The position numbers were made by a program, and so were the translations under genes. Shown here in pieces: positions 29,616 through 38,528 of a DNA stretch of 64,000 bases. Source of the DNA: Pseudomonas sp. MM213 (lineage in GTDB: Bacteria; Pseudomonadota; Gammaproteobacteria; Pseudomonadales; Pseudomonadaceae); assembly GCF_020423045.1 (NCBI RefSeq), contig NZ_CP081943.1, forward strand, positions 1,488,001-1,552,000, given 5' to 3'. Below the pieces are notes generated by a model. It was not told the origin of the DNA. It made no database searches and saw only the letters and a list, made by a program, of their open reading frames with translations. Within the stretch, counting starts at the first letter, position 1; each line of letters starts with the position of its first letter.

Positions 29616-30464
29616 TCATTTGAATTCGACGGGAAAACCGATGGCCGGGGTAGGCAGATCCACACCGAACCACTGTTTGAAGGACGCCGCATACGTCGGG
29701 AATTCAACGCCGGTCATGGCTTCATGCAACGTGGTGTTGACGAAGTTCAGCCAGTCCTGATCGCCGCGTTTAACTGCGCACGCGTACGTTTGCGGGCTCC
29801 AGGCGTAGGTCGGGCTGCGATAGCGACCGGGGTTCTGCACCATCAGGTACTTGACCGAAGACTGGTCGGTGGCAGCGGCGTCGGCACGGCCGGAGTTCAC
29901 GGCCTGGTACATCAAATCCACGCTGTCGTACTGATCGACCTTGGCTTTGGGCAGCGCCTGGTGCACCAGTTCTTCGGCGTAAACGTTCTGCAGCACCGCC
30001 ACGGTCACGCTGTCATTGGCCGCCTTGAGGTCTTCGATTTCCTTGTACTTGCTGTTGGCCGGCAACAGCAGGCCGACACCTTCGCGGTAGTACGGCAGCG
30101 TGAACGCCACTTGCTGCGCACGGCTGGCGGTCACGGTAATGAACTGGCAACTCATGTCGACCTTGTCGGTCAGCAGGTTGGGAATCCGCGCATCGGACGA
30201 CTGCACCACGAACTCGACCTTGCTCGGATCGTTGAACAACCCTTTGGCGACCATTCGCGCGATATCGATATCGAACCCCTGCAACTTGCCGTCCGCGCCC
30301 TGGAAATGCCACGGCGCATTGGTACTGCCCGTGCCCACGATCAGTTTCCCACGGGCCAGCACGCTATCGAGCTTGCTGTCCGTCGCCTGGGCAACGCCCA
30401 TGGCAGCAGCCGAAGCTGCAAAAAGAAAAACACACGCTTTAAACAAGGAAGGTCGGCGATGCAT
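29616..30464 (-). CDS. Periplasmic amino acid-binding protein (family 3)
   Basis: 282 residues from ATG 30464, preceded by GGAG at 8-bp spacing; a GTG three codons upstream is less likely. Signal peptide MHRRPSLFKACVFLFAASAAAMGVAQA. Mature part starts LDSVLARGKLIVGTGSTNAPWHF and has GFDIDIARMVAKGLF and VTASRAQQVAFTLPYY, all typical of family 3 binding proteins. First gene of the transporter-RidA-IclR-deaminase cluster. A good sigma-54 promoter lies upstream at 30531-30547, so expression is probably nitrogen-linked. Confidence 0.92.
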   Translation of the reverse strand: MHRRPSLFKACVFLFAASAAAMGVAQATDSKLDSVLARGKLIVGTGSTNAPWHFQGADGKLQGFDIDIARMVAKGLFNDPSKVEFVVQSSDARIPNLLTDKVDMSCQFITVTASRAQQVAFTLPYYREGVGLLLPANSKYKEIEDLKAANDSVTVAVLQNVYAEELVHQALPKAKVDQYDSVDLMYQAVNSGRADAAATDQSSVKYLMVQNPGRYRSPTYAWSPQTYACAVKRGDQDWLNFVNTTLHEAMTGVEFPTYAASFKQWFGVDLPTPAIGFPVEFK

Positions 30465-30530
30465 GGCAAGCACTCCAGGATGATGTGTATTCCGCTATAC
30501 CGGAACCGAGTATGTAACAACGGAATAGAC

Positions 30531-30547
30531 AGCAGAAAGTGTGCCAC
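30531..30547 (-). promoter_or_regulatory. Sigma-54 (-24/-12) promoter of the amino acid transporter operon
   Basis: Read on the minus strand: TGGCACACTTTCTGCT, with GG and GC exactly 10 bp apart and five of the six TGGCAC-N5-TTGC core blocks intact. About 70 bp upstream of the binding-protein ATG. Confidence 0.72.
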
Positions 30548-30613
30548 AGGTTGTGGGGCCATTTCTCGGAAAATTACAAATCGAGTGAAATCAACGGGAT
30601 GCGCTGCAACAGG

Positions 30614-30654
30614 AAAAAACGGTAGCGCTCGTGCAAACGACTGGGCGCTACCGT
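30614..30654 (-). terminator. Rho-independent terminator of the 30741-31532 gene
   Basis: On the minus strand ACGGTAGCGC pairs perfectly with GCGCTACCGT across a 16-base loop, followed directly by six T. Confidence 0.75.
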
Positions 30655-30740
30655 TCGCCACAACGGGCGGGTAAAAGCATCTCAATTGGGCGAAGGCTGA
30701 CCCGATCGGGTGCGCCGCCTTGCCTGCGCCCGGCTCACAC

Positions 30741-31532
30741 CTACATCTCAACCCGGAACAAACCGCTTAACCCCCCTTTGTTATAGAACAAGCCATCGAG
30801 CAGTTCGATTGCATACCCGGCCCTGGACTCCTTGCCGATGAGGGGCCGAAGCACGGTCGGATCCACTCGAAAGCTCAGAAAACCATCCGCGGTCGTGCGA
30901 ATCTGCTGCCACGCCAACAGGTACTCGATGCCTGGGCCACAAGGTGGAGGAACGTCAGGACCGCACGGGATGCCGCCAGTCGTGGAGTAAATCCTCAGCC
31001 CCAGAAACATTCCTCGGTGCAGACCGCGAATCGGGGGAATACGGAAAGTGGCGCCATTCGGAACATCTGCAAGTTTGAGGACGCCGTCCCGCGCCTCGAC
31101 AATCTCGACATCCGGCAGGTGATCGATGTCCAGTTCGCCAGTGGCCACCACGAAGGAGAAGGCGTGGGAGCTCGATTGCGTGCCATCCGGGTGGCTGACG
31201 GTATAACTGACGTCAACTGTGCCCCCCGAGTGCATTAACACGGCGGCGTCGGGAATAGCGACCTGTTGCAATCCAGAGGAAACAACGGGATGAGGTTCGG
31301 CCTCATATTTCCCTTTATCGCTAAACCACGTGATGTACACGCAATCGCCTGGCGCCAGCACAGGATCAGAGATATGCGTGGTCACCCTGCCGGGGCGGTA
31401 GTCGACCAGTACCGGAAGAAACACTCGCACGACTTCGTACGCGGAAAACCACACCGTCGGTGCCGTGAGTAAAGAGAGGGAGTATCGTGATTGCCTATCG
31501 AAAAAACCGCTGTCCACTGCTGTCGAGATCAT
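30741..31532 (-). CDS. Hypothetical protein with two Ig-like beta segments
   Basis: 263 residues from ATG 31532, which has GGAAGGG about 8 bp upstream; GTG 31610 is a longer alternative without a good ribosome site. No signal peptide or catalytic motif. The sequence has two similar halves with PGDCVYITWF (about 62-71) and GMFLGLRIYS (about 176-185), and short beta-strand patterns (GGTVDVSYTVSHPDG, VPNGATFRIPPIRGL). These look like the Ig-like repeats found in large Pseudomonas surface proteins, so it could be a small relative or remnant of one. Function unknown. It stands alone on the minus strand with its own terminator. Confidence 0.55.
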   Translation of the reverse strand: MISTAVDSGFFDRQSRYSLSLLTAPTVWFSAYEVVRVFLPVLVDYRPGRVTTHISDPVLAPGDCVYITWFSDKGKYEAEPHPVVSSGLQQVAIPDAAVLMHSGGTVDVSYTVSHPDGTQSSSHAFSFVVATGELDIDHLPDVEIVEARDGVLKLADVPNGATFRIPPIRGLHRGMFLGLRIYSTTGGIPCGPDVPPPCGPGIEYLLAWQQIRTTADGFLSFRVDPTVLRPLIGKESRAGYAIELLDGLFYNKGGLSGLFRVEM

Positions 31533-32041
31533 GCCGGCCACCCTTCCATATCCAGAGATGAATTCATCAAACTGGCTGAAAAACTGTCGGCACGGCCTGG
31601 AGTCCAACACTCAACCGAGTGCAATCAAGCCCCCGGAGCGACAGCCTTGTCTACTGTCAATACTGACAGGAGACGATGTCTGCGTACGGGCATCCTCGCT
31701 GGCACTGAGCGGCGAGGCCCTGTTCAATAACGGTGTGGAGAATGCATCACGTATACTCGATACCCGAAAATGGCCTTCAACCCGAGCTCATCAAGTTGAT
31801 CGAATTGGCAAGAGACCAAAACCGACTCGCTGCGACCTTCTTTGCACTGGATTGAACGTTTAAGGAAACTGCTGTCCAAAAGCCATTATCGACAGAGCAT
31901 TCGCTGCAATTGATTGTCATCAATCAAGCGCCGAACCGAATTGGACAAGCTCCGATCCGGCTGCTTTCATTTATATCTCAGTAGGCAGTCAAGCGCTGCT
32001 GGCCTTGAGCCAGAGCCTTGTCACATTCCCAGGAGGGGTCA
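31533..32041. other. Gene-free 509-bp stretch before the nfr-type operon
   Basis: I see no supported gene. It holds a perfect inverted repeat at 31910-31927 and the AGGAGG ribosome site of the epimerase gene (32031-32036). Composition is more AT-rich than the operon, consistent with a regulatory region for it. Confidence 0.5.
31910..31927. promoter_or_regulatory. Operator-like palindrome upstream of the glycan operon
   Basis: TTGATTG-TCAT-CAATCAA, perfect 7-bp arms, centred about 123 bp before the epimerase ATG. Binding protein unknown. Confidence 0.4.
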
Positions 32042-33196
32042 ATGTCTTTCAACGTCATGATGGTTTTCGGTACGCGTCCGGAGGCTATCAAGATGGCGCC
32101 ACTCGCCAGGGTGTTGCGTCAATGGCCCGGGGTCAAACTGAACATCTGCTCCACTGGCCAGCACCGTGAAATGCTCAAGCAAGTACTCGACTCCTTCGAA
32201 CTGACGGTCGACGAAGACCTGCAAGTCATGACCCAGGGCCAGACCCTCAACGGGTTATCACAACAACTGCTGATCAACCTCGATCAGGCATACGAGCGGA
32301 CAAAAACCGACATCGTGCTGGTTCACGGTGATACCACCACCAGCTTCATCGCCGCCCTCGCCGCCTTCAATCGCCAACTGCCCATCGGCCATGTCGAAGC
32401 CGGCTTACGCACCGGCAATTTGCGTGCGCCGTGGCCGGAAGAAGCCAACCGGCGCTTGACGGGCGTCATCGCCGACCTGCATTTCACACCGACCACCAAG
32501 GGCGAAAACAACCTGCTGCGTGAAGGCGTGCCCAAAGCCAACATTGAAGTCACCGGCAATACGGTGATCGATGCACTGCTATGGATGCGCACCCATCAAC
32601 AGGAAATCAACTGGCACCCTGCCGCCGATTCGTCTCTGGCGGTGCTTGAAGACCATCGACGCATGGTGCTGATCACCGGCCACCGCCGGGAGAATTTTGG
32701 CGATGGTTTTCGCAACATCTGCCAGGCGCTCGCCGACCTCGCCGTGCGCTACCCGCAGGTGCAATTCGTCTACCCGGTGCACCTGAATCCGCAGGTGCAA
32801 AAAGCGGTGTATGGCGTGCTGTCCGACAAGCCGAACATTTATCTCGTGCCGCCGCAGGACTACCAGCATTTTGTCTGGCTGATGGGCCGTGCGCATTTCA
32901 TCCTCACCGATTCGGGCGGCATTCAGGAAGAAGCACCTGCTATCGGCAAGCCACTGCTGGTGCTGCGCGATGTCACCGAACGTCCCTCCGTGCTCGAAGG
33001 CGGAACCGTTTTGCTGGTGGGCACCGACACCGACCGCATCGTCAAGGAAGCCAGTCGGTTGCTGGATGACGAGGCTCACTTCGAACGCATGAGCCGCATT
33101 CACAGCCCCTATGGCGACGGCCACGCCAGCGAACGCATCGGCACTCGATTGTTCGAGTGGCTGAGCGTGCGCTCGGCGGCGGTCAAAGCACGATGA
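32042..33196 (+). CDS. wecB: UDP-N-acetylglucosamine 2-epimerase (non-hydrolysing)
   Basis: 384 residues from ATG 32042, preceded by AGGAGG; a TTG eight codons upstream is rejected. It interconverts UDP-GlcNAc and UDP-ManNAc. Conserved: [65 protein letters not shown]-type block. Its stop overlaps the nfrB start (ATGA, 33193-33196), so it is translationally coupled to the glycan synthase rather than placed in an O-antigen or ECA cluster. In E. coli WecB is needed for the N4 glycan receptor made by NfrB. Confidence 0.92.
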   Translation: [384 protein letters not shown]

Positions 33197-35367
33197 GTTT
33201 CGGTTTTGTCGATTTTTTTGCCTACGTTCTGTTCGGTCTCAAATACCTCGCGATCACCCTGGCGTTTTTGATGTTCCTCCTCGGGCTCGATGACCTGTTC
33301 ATCGACCTCGTGTACTGGGGCCGCAAGCTGGTCCGGCGCTGGCGGATCTACGAAAAATTCAAGCGCGCGGATGAAGAGCGCCTGTACGCCATCGCCGAAA
33401 AACCCCTGGCAATCATGGTCCCGGCGTGGAACGAAGTCGGTGTGGTCGGTGAAATGGCGCGCCTGGCGGCGTCGACCATCGATTACGAGAACTATCAGAT
33501 TTTCGTCGGTACGTACCCCAACGATGCCGAGACGCAGGCGGATGTCGATGCGGTTTGCCAGCACTACCCCAACGTGCACAAAGTGGTCTGCGCCCGCCCC
33601 GGCCCCACCAGTAAGGCCGACTGCCTGAACAACATCATCGACGCGATCCTGCGCTTTGAAAGCGAGGCGAAAATCCAGTTTTCCGGGTTCATTCTGCACG
33701 ATGCCGAAGACGTGATTTCGCCGATGGAATTGCGCCTCTTCAACTACCTGCTGCCAGCCAAGGACCTGATCCAGATTCCGGTCTACCCCTATGCGCCGGA
33801 GTGGCGAGGCTTCACCGCCGGGCATTACGTCGACGAGTTCGCCGAGAACCATGGCAAGGATGTAATCGTCCGCGAAGCCATGACCGGCCAGGTGCCCAGC
33901 GCCGGGGTCGGCACCTGCTTCAGCCGTAAAGCCATCAGCGCCCTGCTCGAAGACGGTGACGGCATCGCCTTCGACGTGCAGAGCCTGACCGAAGACTACG
34001 ACATCGGTTTCCGCCTCAAGCAAAAAGGCATGAAGTGCATCTTTGCCCGTTACTCGGTGACCGACCCGAAACTGGCGCTCGAACAGCCTTGGGCGTTCGG
34101 CATGGACCGCGTGTTTTCCCAGGTCATCTGCGTTCGCGAGCATTTCCCCCGGGACTTTCAGCATGCCATCCGCCAGAAATCGCGCTGGATTGTCGGCATC
34201 GTCTTTCAAGGCACCAAGAACCTCGGCTGGAGCCCCACGGGCGTGCTCAACTATTTCCTCTGGCGCGACCGTCGCGGCATGATCGCTTACCTGCTGAGTT
34301 TCCTGGTGAACCTGTTATGCATCGTGCTGCTGGCGATGTGGCTGATGACGGTGATAGCACCGACCGCCTGGCGCTATCCGTCGATCCTGTCCAACAGCCC
34401 GGTGCTCGCTGCGCTCTTGTGGCTCAACGGTTTGATGCTGATCAATCGACTGTTCCAGCGTGGCTGGTTCGTCACCCGTTACTACGGGCTCGTCGAAGGC
34501 CTGTTGTCGGCACCGCGCATGATATGGAGCAACTTCATCAACTTCTTCGCCAACGTGCGGGCGCTGCGCCAGGTCATGGAAATGGGGGATTCGCGCCGTG
34601 TGGCGTGGGACAAGACCACCCACGAATTCCCGGCCCTGACCAAAGCCCAGCGCACGCCGCTGGGTCATCGCCTGGTGGAAAAAGGCCTGCTCACCGAAGA
34701 GCAACTGGAAGCGGCGATCACCAACCCGATACGCCGGCGTCTGGGCCACGAACTGCTGCTGCGTGAACACATCGACAGCACACAACTGGTAGAAACCCTC
34801 GCCGAGCAGCTGGATCTCGAATGGGCGCCACTGAACCCGTTCAAACTCGACAAGCGCCTGATCGACGCCGTGCCGCGCAAGATCGCCTCCCACTACGGCG
34901 TGCTGCCGGTGGCCGAGGAAGGCAACACCCTGGTGCTGGCCTCCGAAGGACCGGTGAGCCAGGTCTCCCTCGGTGCCATCAGCCGTCAATTGAAACGCCC
35001 GGTGCGCTGCCGTCTTGCGCCTCAGGGCCGGGTCACGCTGGGTATCCGCTACTGGTACGCCAGCCCTCGCCAGAATAAGGAAGTGCACCACATGCTCGAA
35101 GTGCTTGAGCGTCATCAGGACGATGAAGCCTTGCTCGAACGCGTCAGCCATCACCAGGTGCTGCTGGGTAATCTGCTGCAAGTGCGCGGCATGGTCCCGC
35201 CGAGCCTGTTCAATCAGGCTTTGATCGACTTCGATGCCGAGCACATGTCCTTGGGTGAACACCTCATCTCGCGCGGCATGATCACGCAGGAAGTGCTCGA
35301 ACAGGCCCTGGCCGACCAGGCCAGTGAACAGCAAGCGGCCTTCCGCATTGTCCGGGAGGTCGCATGA
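33193..35367 (+). CDS. nfrB: NfrB-type glycosyltransferase with c-di-GMP-binding MshEN-like repeats
   Basis: 724 residues. N-terminal membrane helix (about 5-35), GT2 domain with LAIMVPAWNEVGVVGEM, a DAED motif (HDAEDVISPMEL), TEDYDIGFRLKQKG and RQKSRW, then two or more membrane helices (about 365-390, 405-425). The C-terminus carries four copies of the 24-residue MshEN pattern (xLGxxLxxxxxLxxxxLxxAL): about 488-511, 515-539, 656-679 and 685-709. The last two have the canonical 29-residue spacing. In E. coli NfrB is an inner-membrane glycan synthase switched on by c-di-GMP. Overlaps nfrA by ATGA (35364-35367). Confidence 0.9.
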   Translation: MSFGFVDFFAYVLFGLKYLAITLAFLMFLLGLDDLFIDLVYWGRKLVRRWRIYEKFKRADEERLYAIAEKPLAIMVPAWNEVGVVGEMARLAASTIDYENYQIFVGTYPNDAETQADVDAVCQHYPNVHKVVCARPGPTSKADCLNNIIDAILRFESEAKIQFSGFILHDAEDVISPMELRLFNYLLPAKDLIQIPVYPYAPEWRGFTAGHYVDEFAENHGKDVIVREAMTGQVPSAGVGTCFSRKAISALLEDGDGIAFDVQSLTEDYDIGFRLKQKGMKCIFARYSVTDPKLALEQPWAFGMDRVFSQVICVREHFPRDFQHAIRQKSRWIVGIVFQGTKNLGWSPTGVLNYFLWRDRRGMIAYLLSFLVNLLCIVLLAMWLMTVIAPTAWRYPSILSNSPVLAALLWLNGLMLINRLFQRGWFVTRYYGLVEGLLSAPRMIWSNFINFFANVRALRQVMEMGDSRRVAWDKTTHEFPALTKAQRTPLGHRLVEKGLLTEEQLEAAITNPIRRRLGHELLLREHIDSTQLVETLAEQLDLEWAPLNPFKLDKRLIDAVPRKIASHYGVLPVAEEGNTLVLASEGPVSQVSLGAISRQLKRPVRCRLAPQGRVTLGIRYWYASPRQNKEVHHMLEVLERHQDDEALLERVSHHQVLLGNLLQVRGMVPPSLFNQALIDFDAEHMSLGEHLISRGMITQEVLEQALADQASEQQAAFRIVREVA

Positions 35368-38300
35368 AGCCTGATCGTCATGCCCTCCTCATCGGCAGTC
35401 TGTTGCTGAGCCTGGCGACCAGCTCATGGGTACAGGCTGAACCGCTGACCGAGTTCGAACAATTTCGCAGTTTCCCCTACATGGATCGCAGCTACCGCGA
35501 AGCGAAAAAGGGCAACTGGGCCGAAGTCGAACGGCTGATGCGCCACCTGCTGGTCAAGGTGCCGAAAAACGATGAAGCCCGCGCCCTGCTGGTGGAAGCG
35601 CTGGCCAAGCAACGACGGTACAAGGATGCCGTGCAGGCGCTGCCGGACAACCCGGACAACAACGACGCCCTGCTCAACCTGCGCCTGACCTGGATCGAAC
35701 AGGACCCTCCGGGCAGCGAGCTAGTAGAACAATGGATCGCCAACAGCAACCTCAGTCAGCGGGTACGCCTGTGGCAGGCCTATAGCTTGAGCCTCGCGAA
35801 GTTTGGTGGCGCCGGCAGGGCTCACGACTGGCTGGCACAACTGACGCCCAAGGGTGACGACAACATCCTGCAACTGGCCCGCTCCAATTGGTCCGAGCAA
35901 TTGCGCGACTGGAACGGCACCATCGAGCAACTGGCGCCACTGGCCGCCAGCGATCAACTGGACGCCGAAGGCTGGCAGCGACTGGCCAATGCCTATGTGC
36001 AGCGGCTCGACGAACAGCCTTTGCAGCAATTGCTGCAGCAAGCCCCGTCACCCGAAGCCGCGCGCAAGGCACGCCTTGCGATGATCGATCGGGCGATCGC
36101 CATGGGCCAAGTGCAACTGGCTCAACGCTGGATTCAATCATTGCCCGCCAGCGAACTGGCGGATCCGGCGCAACGCCAGCGCCTGTGGGAACTGGCTCGA
36201 CAAAGCGGCGATGTATCGACCGTGCAACGCTTGAGTGGCGAATTGCAGCGCCCGTGCCTGGAGACGGCCGAATGGTTGTCCGGTCGCGATCCACAAGCCG
36301 CACGCACGCAGCTGCGTGGCTGCCAGCCGAACGATGACCCGCAAAAATGGTTGATTCTGGCCCAGCGCCTGCAAGACACCGAGCTGCTGCAAGGCACGCG
36401 CCTGCCCGAACCCTGGGACAGTCGCCGCCAGGCACGGCTGCTGGACATCTGGCAGGACCAGGGCGAGAGCGACAAGGTCATGGCCTGGCTCGCCGGCCAG
36501 CCACAGACGGCTGACGTGGTCAAACGCCGGGCCGAACTGGTGCAAGCCCTGGGTCGAAATTCAGAAGCCGCGACACTCTGGGAGCGACACTACCAGCAGA
36601 CCGGCAACCTCGGCTCGCTCAATCAGGCAACGTATCTGGCGCTGAATGCCGGCCAGCGCGAACACGCGCAACAGCTGCTCGAAAACGCCTATGACCGTCA
36701 TGGCGGAAAGTTGCCCGTTGCCCTGCTGCAACGGCTGGCGGGGCTCTATGCCTCATCGACGCCGACCCCGGCGCAGCAGAAACGCATGGTGTCGCTGCTC
36801 AATCGCGTCGATCCCGCCACACGCGGCCAACTGCTGGCGCAACTGGCCGAGAAAGGTCAGTGCGACGCGGTGCGACAAGCCATTGGCGACCACCCGCAGG
36901 TCGCAGGCGACTATCGGGCCCTGGGCCGTTGCGCCATGCCGGATCGGCCGGGTGAAGCCGTCGTCTACTACCAGACCGCAGAAAAACTCGGCGACCGTGG
37001 CAGTCGTCTGCCACTGGCGTATGCGCTGGAAGCGTCCGGTGATTCGTCGGGCGCCCTGGCTATCTGGCGCAGCCTGCCGGAGGCTGAGTTGAGCGATAAC
37101 GCCAAGCTGACGGCCAGCCGCAGCGCCCTCACCGCAGGCGACACGCAGCTCGCAGAACGTTACTGGCAACACAGTCGCGCCCGGGGGGCCAATGAATGGG
37201 CGCTGGGCGCGGCGATTGCCGACGCGCGCGGCGATCATCTCGAAGCATTGCAACGTCAGCGTTCAGCCTTGCAGCAGGCGCCGGATGCCGGGAATTTCTA
37301 CGCAGCGTCGGTCACCGCGCAAAAGGCCGGCGAACTGGAACAAAGCACCGCGTGGCTCGCCGAAGCCGTGCGTCGCGAACCGCACAACCCGCGCTATCGC
37401 GCCGATTACGGCATGCGTCTGGCGGGGGCCGACACCCGGGAACAGCGCGCCCACGCCATCCCTTATCTGCAAAGCGCCACCCGTGATTTTCCGGAAGACT
37501 ATCGCCTCGGCGAAACCCTGGCGCTGCGTTATGACGAAGTGAAGGACAGCGCGGCGGCGCGCAAGGAATTGCGCCGGGTCATTGACCTGGAACAGCACCC
37601 GGTAGCCGCCGACGATGAAGACGGCAGCATGGAAGCCAGGCGTTATCGCCAGCGCCGCGCTCACGAAACCCTGTCCCGTCGCGACAGCCGCACGCTGGCC
37701 AGCACCTGGTCACCGGCCGGCGTCTCGACCAACGACAGCTTCCGCCCCAACGGCACCCTGCGCGACAGCTCACGACGCGCCACCTCACAGAACGTACAAG
37801 TGGCGATCTGGGACCATGCGCTCGGCGAAGAGCCGAGCCGCGCCGGCAGCACGTTATCGGTTTATGGCCGCGTACTGCTTGGTGGTCAGGGTCGATCGAG
37901 TTACGGCGAATCCCTCGGCACCGGCGTGGGTCTGCGCTACAAGCCCTGGGGCACGGCGAACATCAACTTCTACGGCGAGCTCTACAAGCAGAGCTCGTTT
38001 GATGACAACGACAATCAGCATGTGAGCCTGGGCCAATTGCTGATTCCTGAAAAACTCGCCGACCAGTTCAACGATCACCGCCAGGACGGTCACACCAGCA
38101 CTGATTACCTGTTGCGCGCCACGGCCTCGTTTCTTGATCAGGGACGGTTCCGCAACGACTGGCGCATTGATGAAAACGATTGGGAGGAACGTTTCCTCTA
38201 CCTCGACGCCGCGTGGTGGACCAAGGCCGGTGATCACCAATGGCTGTCGCGCTTCCAGCAAGGTCACACCTGGAAGTTGCCGTTCAACGGCGCGCAAACC

Positions 38301-38528
38301 GTCATGCCGTACGGCTTTCTCGAGTTCGCCAGCCAGGACCCGAACAATGACTGGCGCCAGGACCTGCGCACCGGTATCGGCCTGCGCTGGCAATGGTGGT
38401 TCGACGACGACATCTACAACGCTTACCGCGCGCACCTGACGGTTCGTACCGAGTATCAGCAATCCCTGAGCGGCAACCTGTATGAAGGCGGCAACGGTGT
38501 GTTGCTGGGTGTGGAGTTGAATTTCTGA
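35364..38528 (+). CDS. nfrA: NfrA-type outer-membrane glycan exporter / phage N4 receptor homologue
   Basis: 1054 residues. Signal peptide MKPDRHALLIGSLLLSLATSSWVQA. A long alpha-helical, TPR-like part (about 40-750; e.g. GNWAEVERLMRHLLVKVPKNDEARALLVEAL) is followed by a beta-rich C-terminal region (about 780-1054) ending in ...GVELNF with terminal Phe, as in outer-membrane barrels. This is the architecture of NfrA, needed in E. coli for export of the glycan and for phage N4 adsorption. Start overlaps nfrB, and its stop overlaps the next start (38528). Confidence 0.9.
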   Translation: MKPDRHALLIGSLLLSLATSSWVQAEPLTEFEQFRSFPYMDRSYREAKKGNWAEVERLMRHLLVKVPKNDEARALLVEALAKQRRYKDAVQALPDNPDNNDALLNLRLTWIEQDPPGSELVEQWIANSNLSQRVRLWQAYSLSLAKFGGAGRAHDWLAQLTPKGDDNILQLARSNWSEQLRDWNGTIEQLAPLAASDQLDAEGWQRLANAYVQRLDEQPLQQLLQQAPSPEAARKARLAMIDRAIAMGQVQLAQRWIQSLPASELADPAQRQRLWELARQSGDVSTVQRLSGELQRPCLETAEWLSGRDPQAARTQLRGCQPNDDPQKWLILAQRLQDTELLQGTRLPEPWDSRRQARLLDIWQDQGESDKVMAWLAGQPQTADVVKRRAELVQALGRNSEAATLWERHYQQTGNLGSLNQATYLALNAGQREHAQQLLENAYDRHGGKLPVALLQRLAGLYASSTPTPAQQKRMVSLLNRVDPATRGQLLAQLAEKGQCDAVRQAIGDHPQVAGDYRALGRCAMPDRPGEAVVYYQTAEKLGDRGSRLPLAYALEASGDSSGALAIWRSLPEAELSDNAKLTASRSALTAGDTQLAERYWQHSRARGANEWALGAAIADARGDHLEALQRQRSALQQAPDAGNFYAASVTAQKAGELEQSTAWLAEAVRREPHNPRYRADYGMRLAGADTREQRAHAIPYLQSATRDFPEDYRLGETLALRYDEVKDSAAARKELRRVIDLEQHPVAADDEDGSMEARRYRQRRAHETLSRRDSRTLASTWSPAGVSTNDSFRPNGTLRDSSRRATSQNVQVAIWDHALGEEPSRAGSTLSVYGRVLLGGQGRSSYGESLGTGVGLRYKPWGTANINFYGELYKQSSFDDNDNQHVSLGQLLIPEKLADQFNDHRQDGHTSTDYLLRATASFLDQGRFRNDWRIDENDWEERFLYLDAAWWTKAGDHQWLSRFQQGHTWKLPFNGAQTVMPYGFLEFASQDPNNDWRQDLRTGIGLRWQWWFDDDIYNAYRAHLTVRTEYQQSLSGNLYEGGNGVLLGVELNF

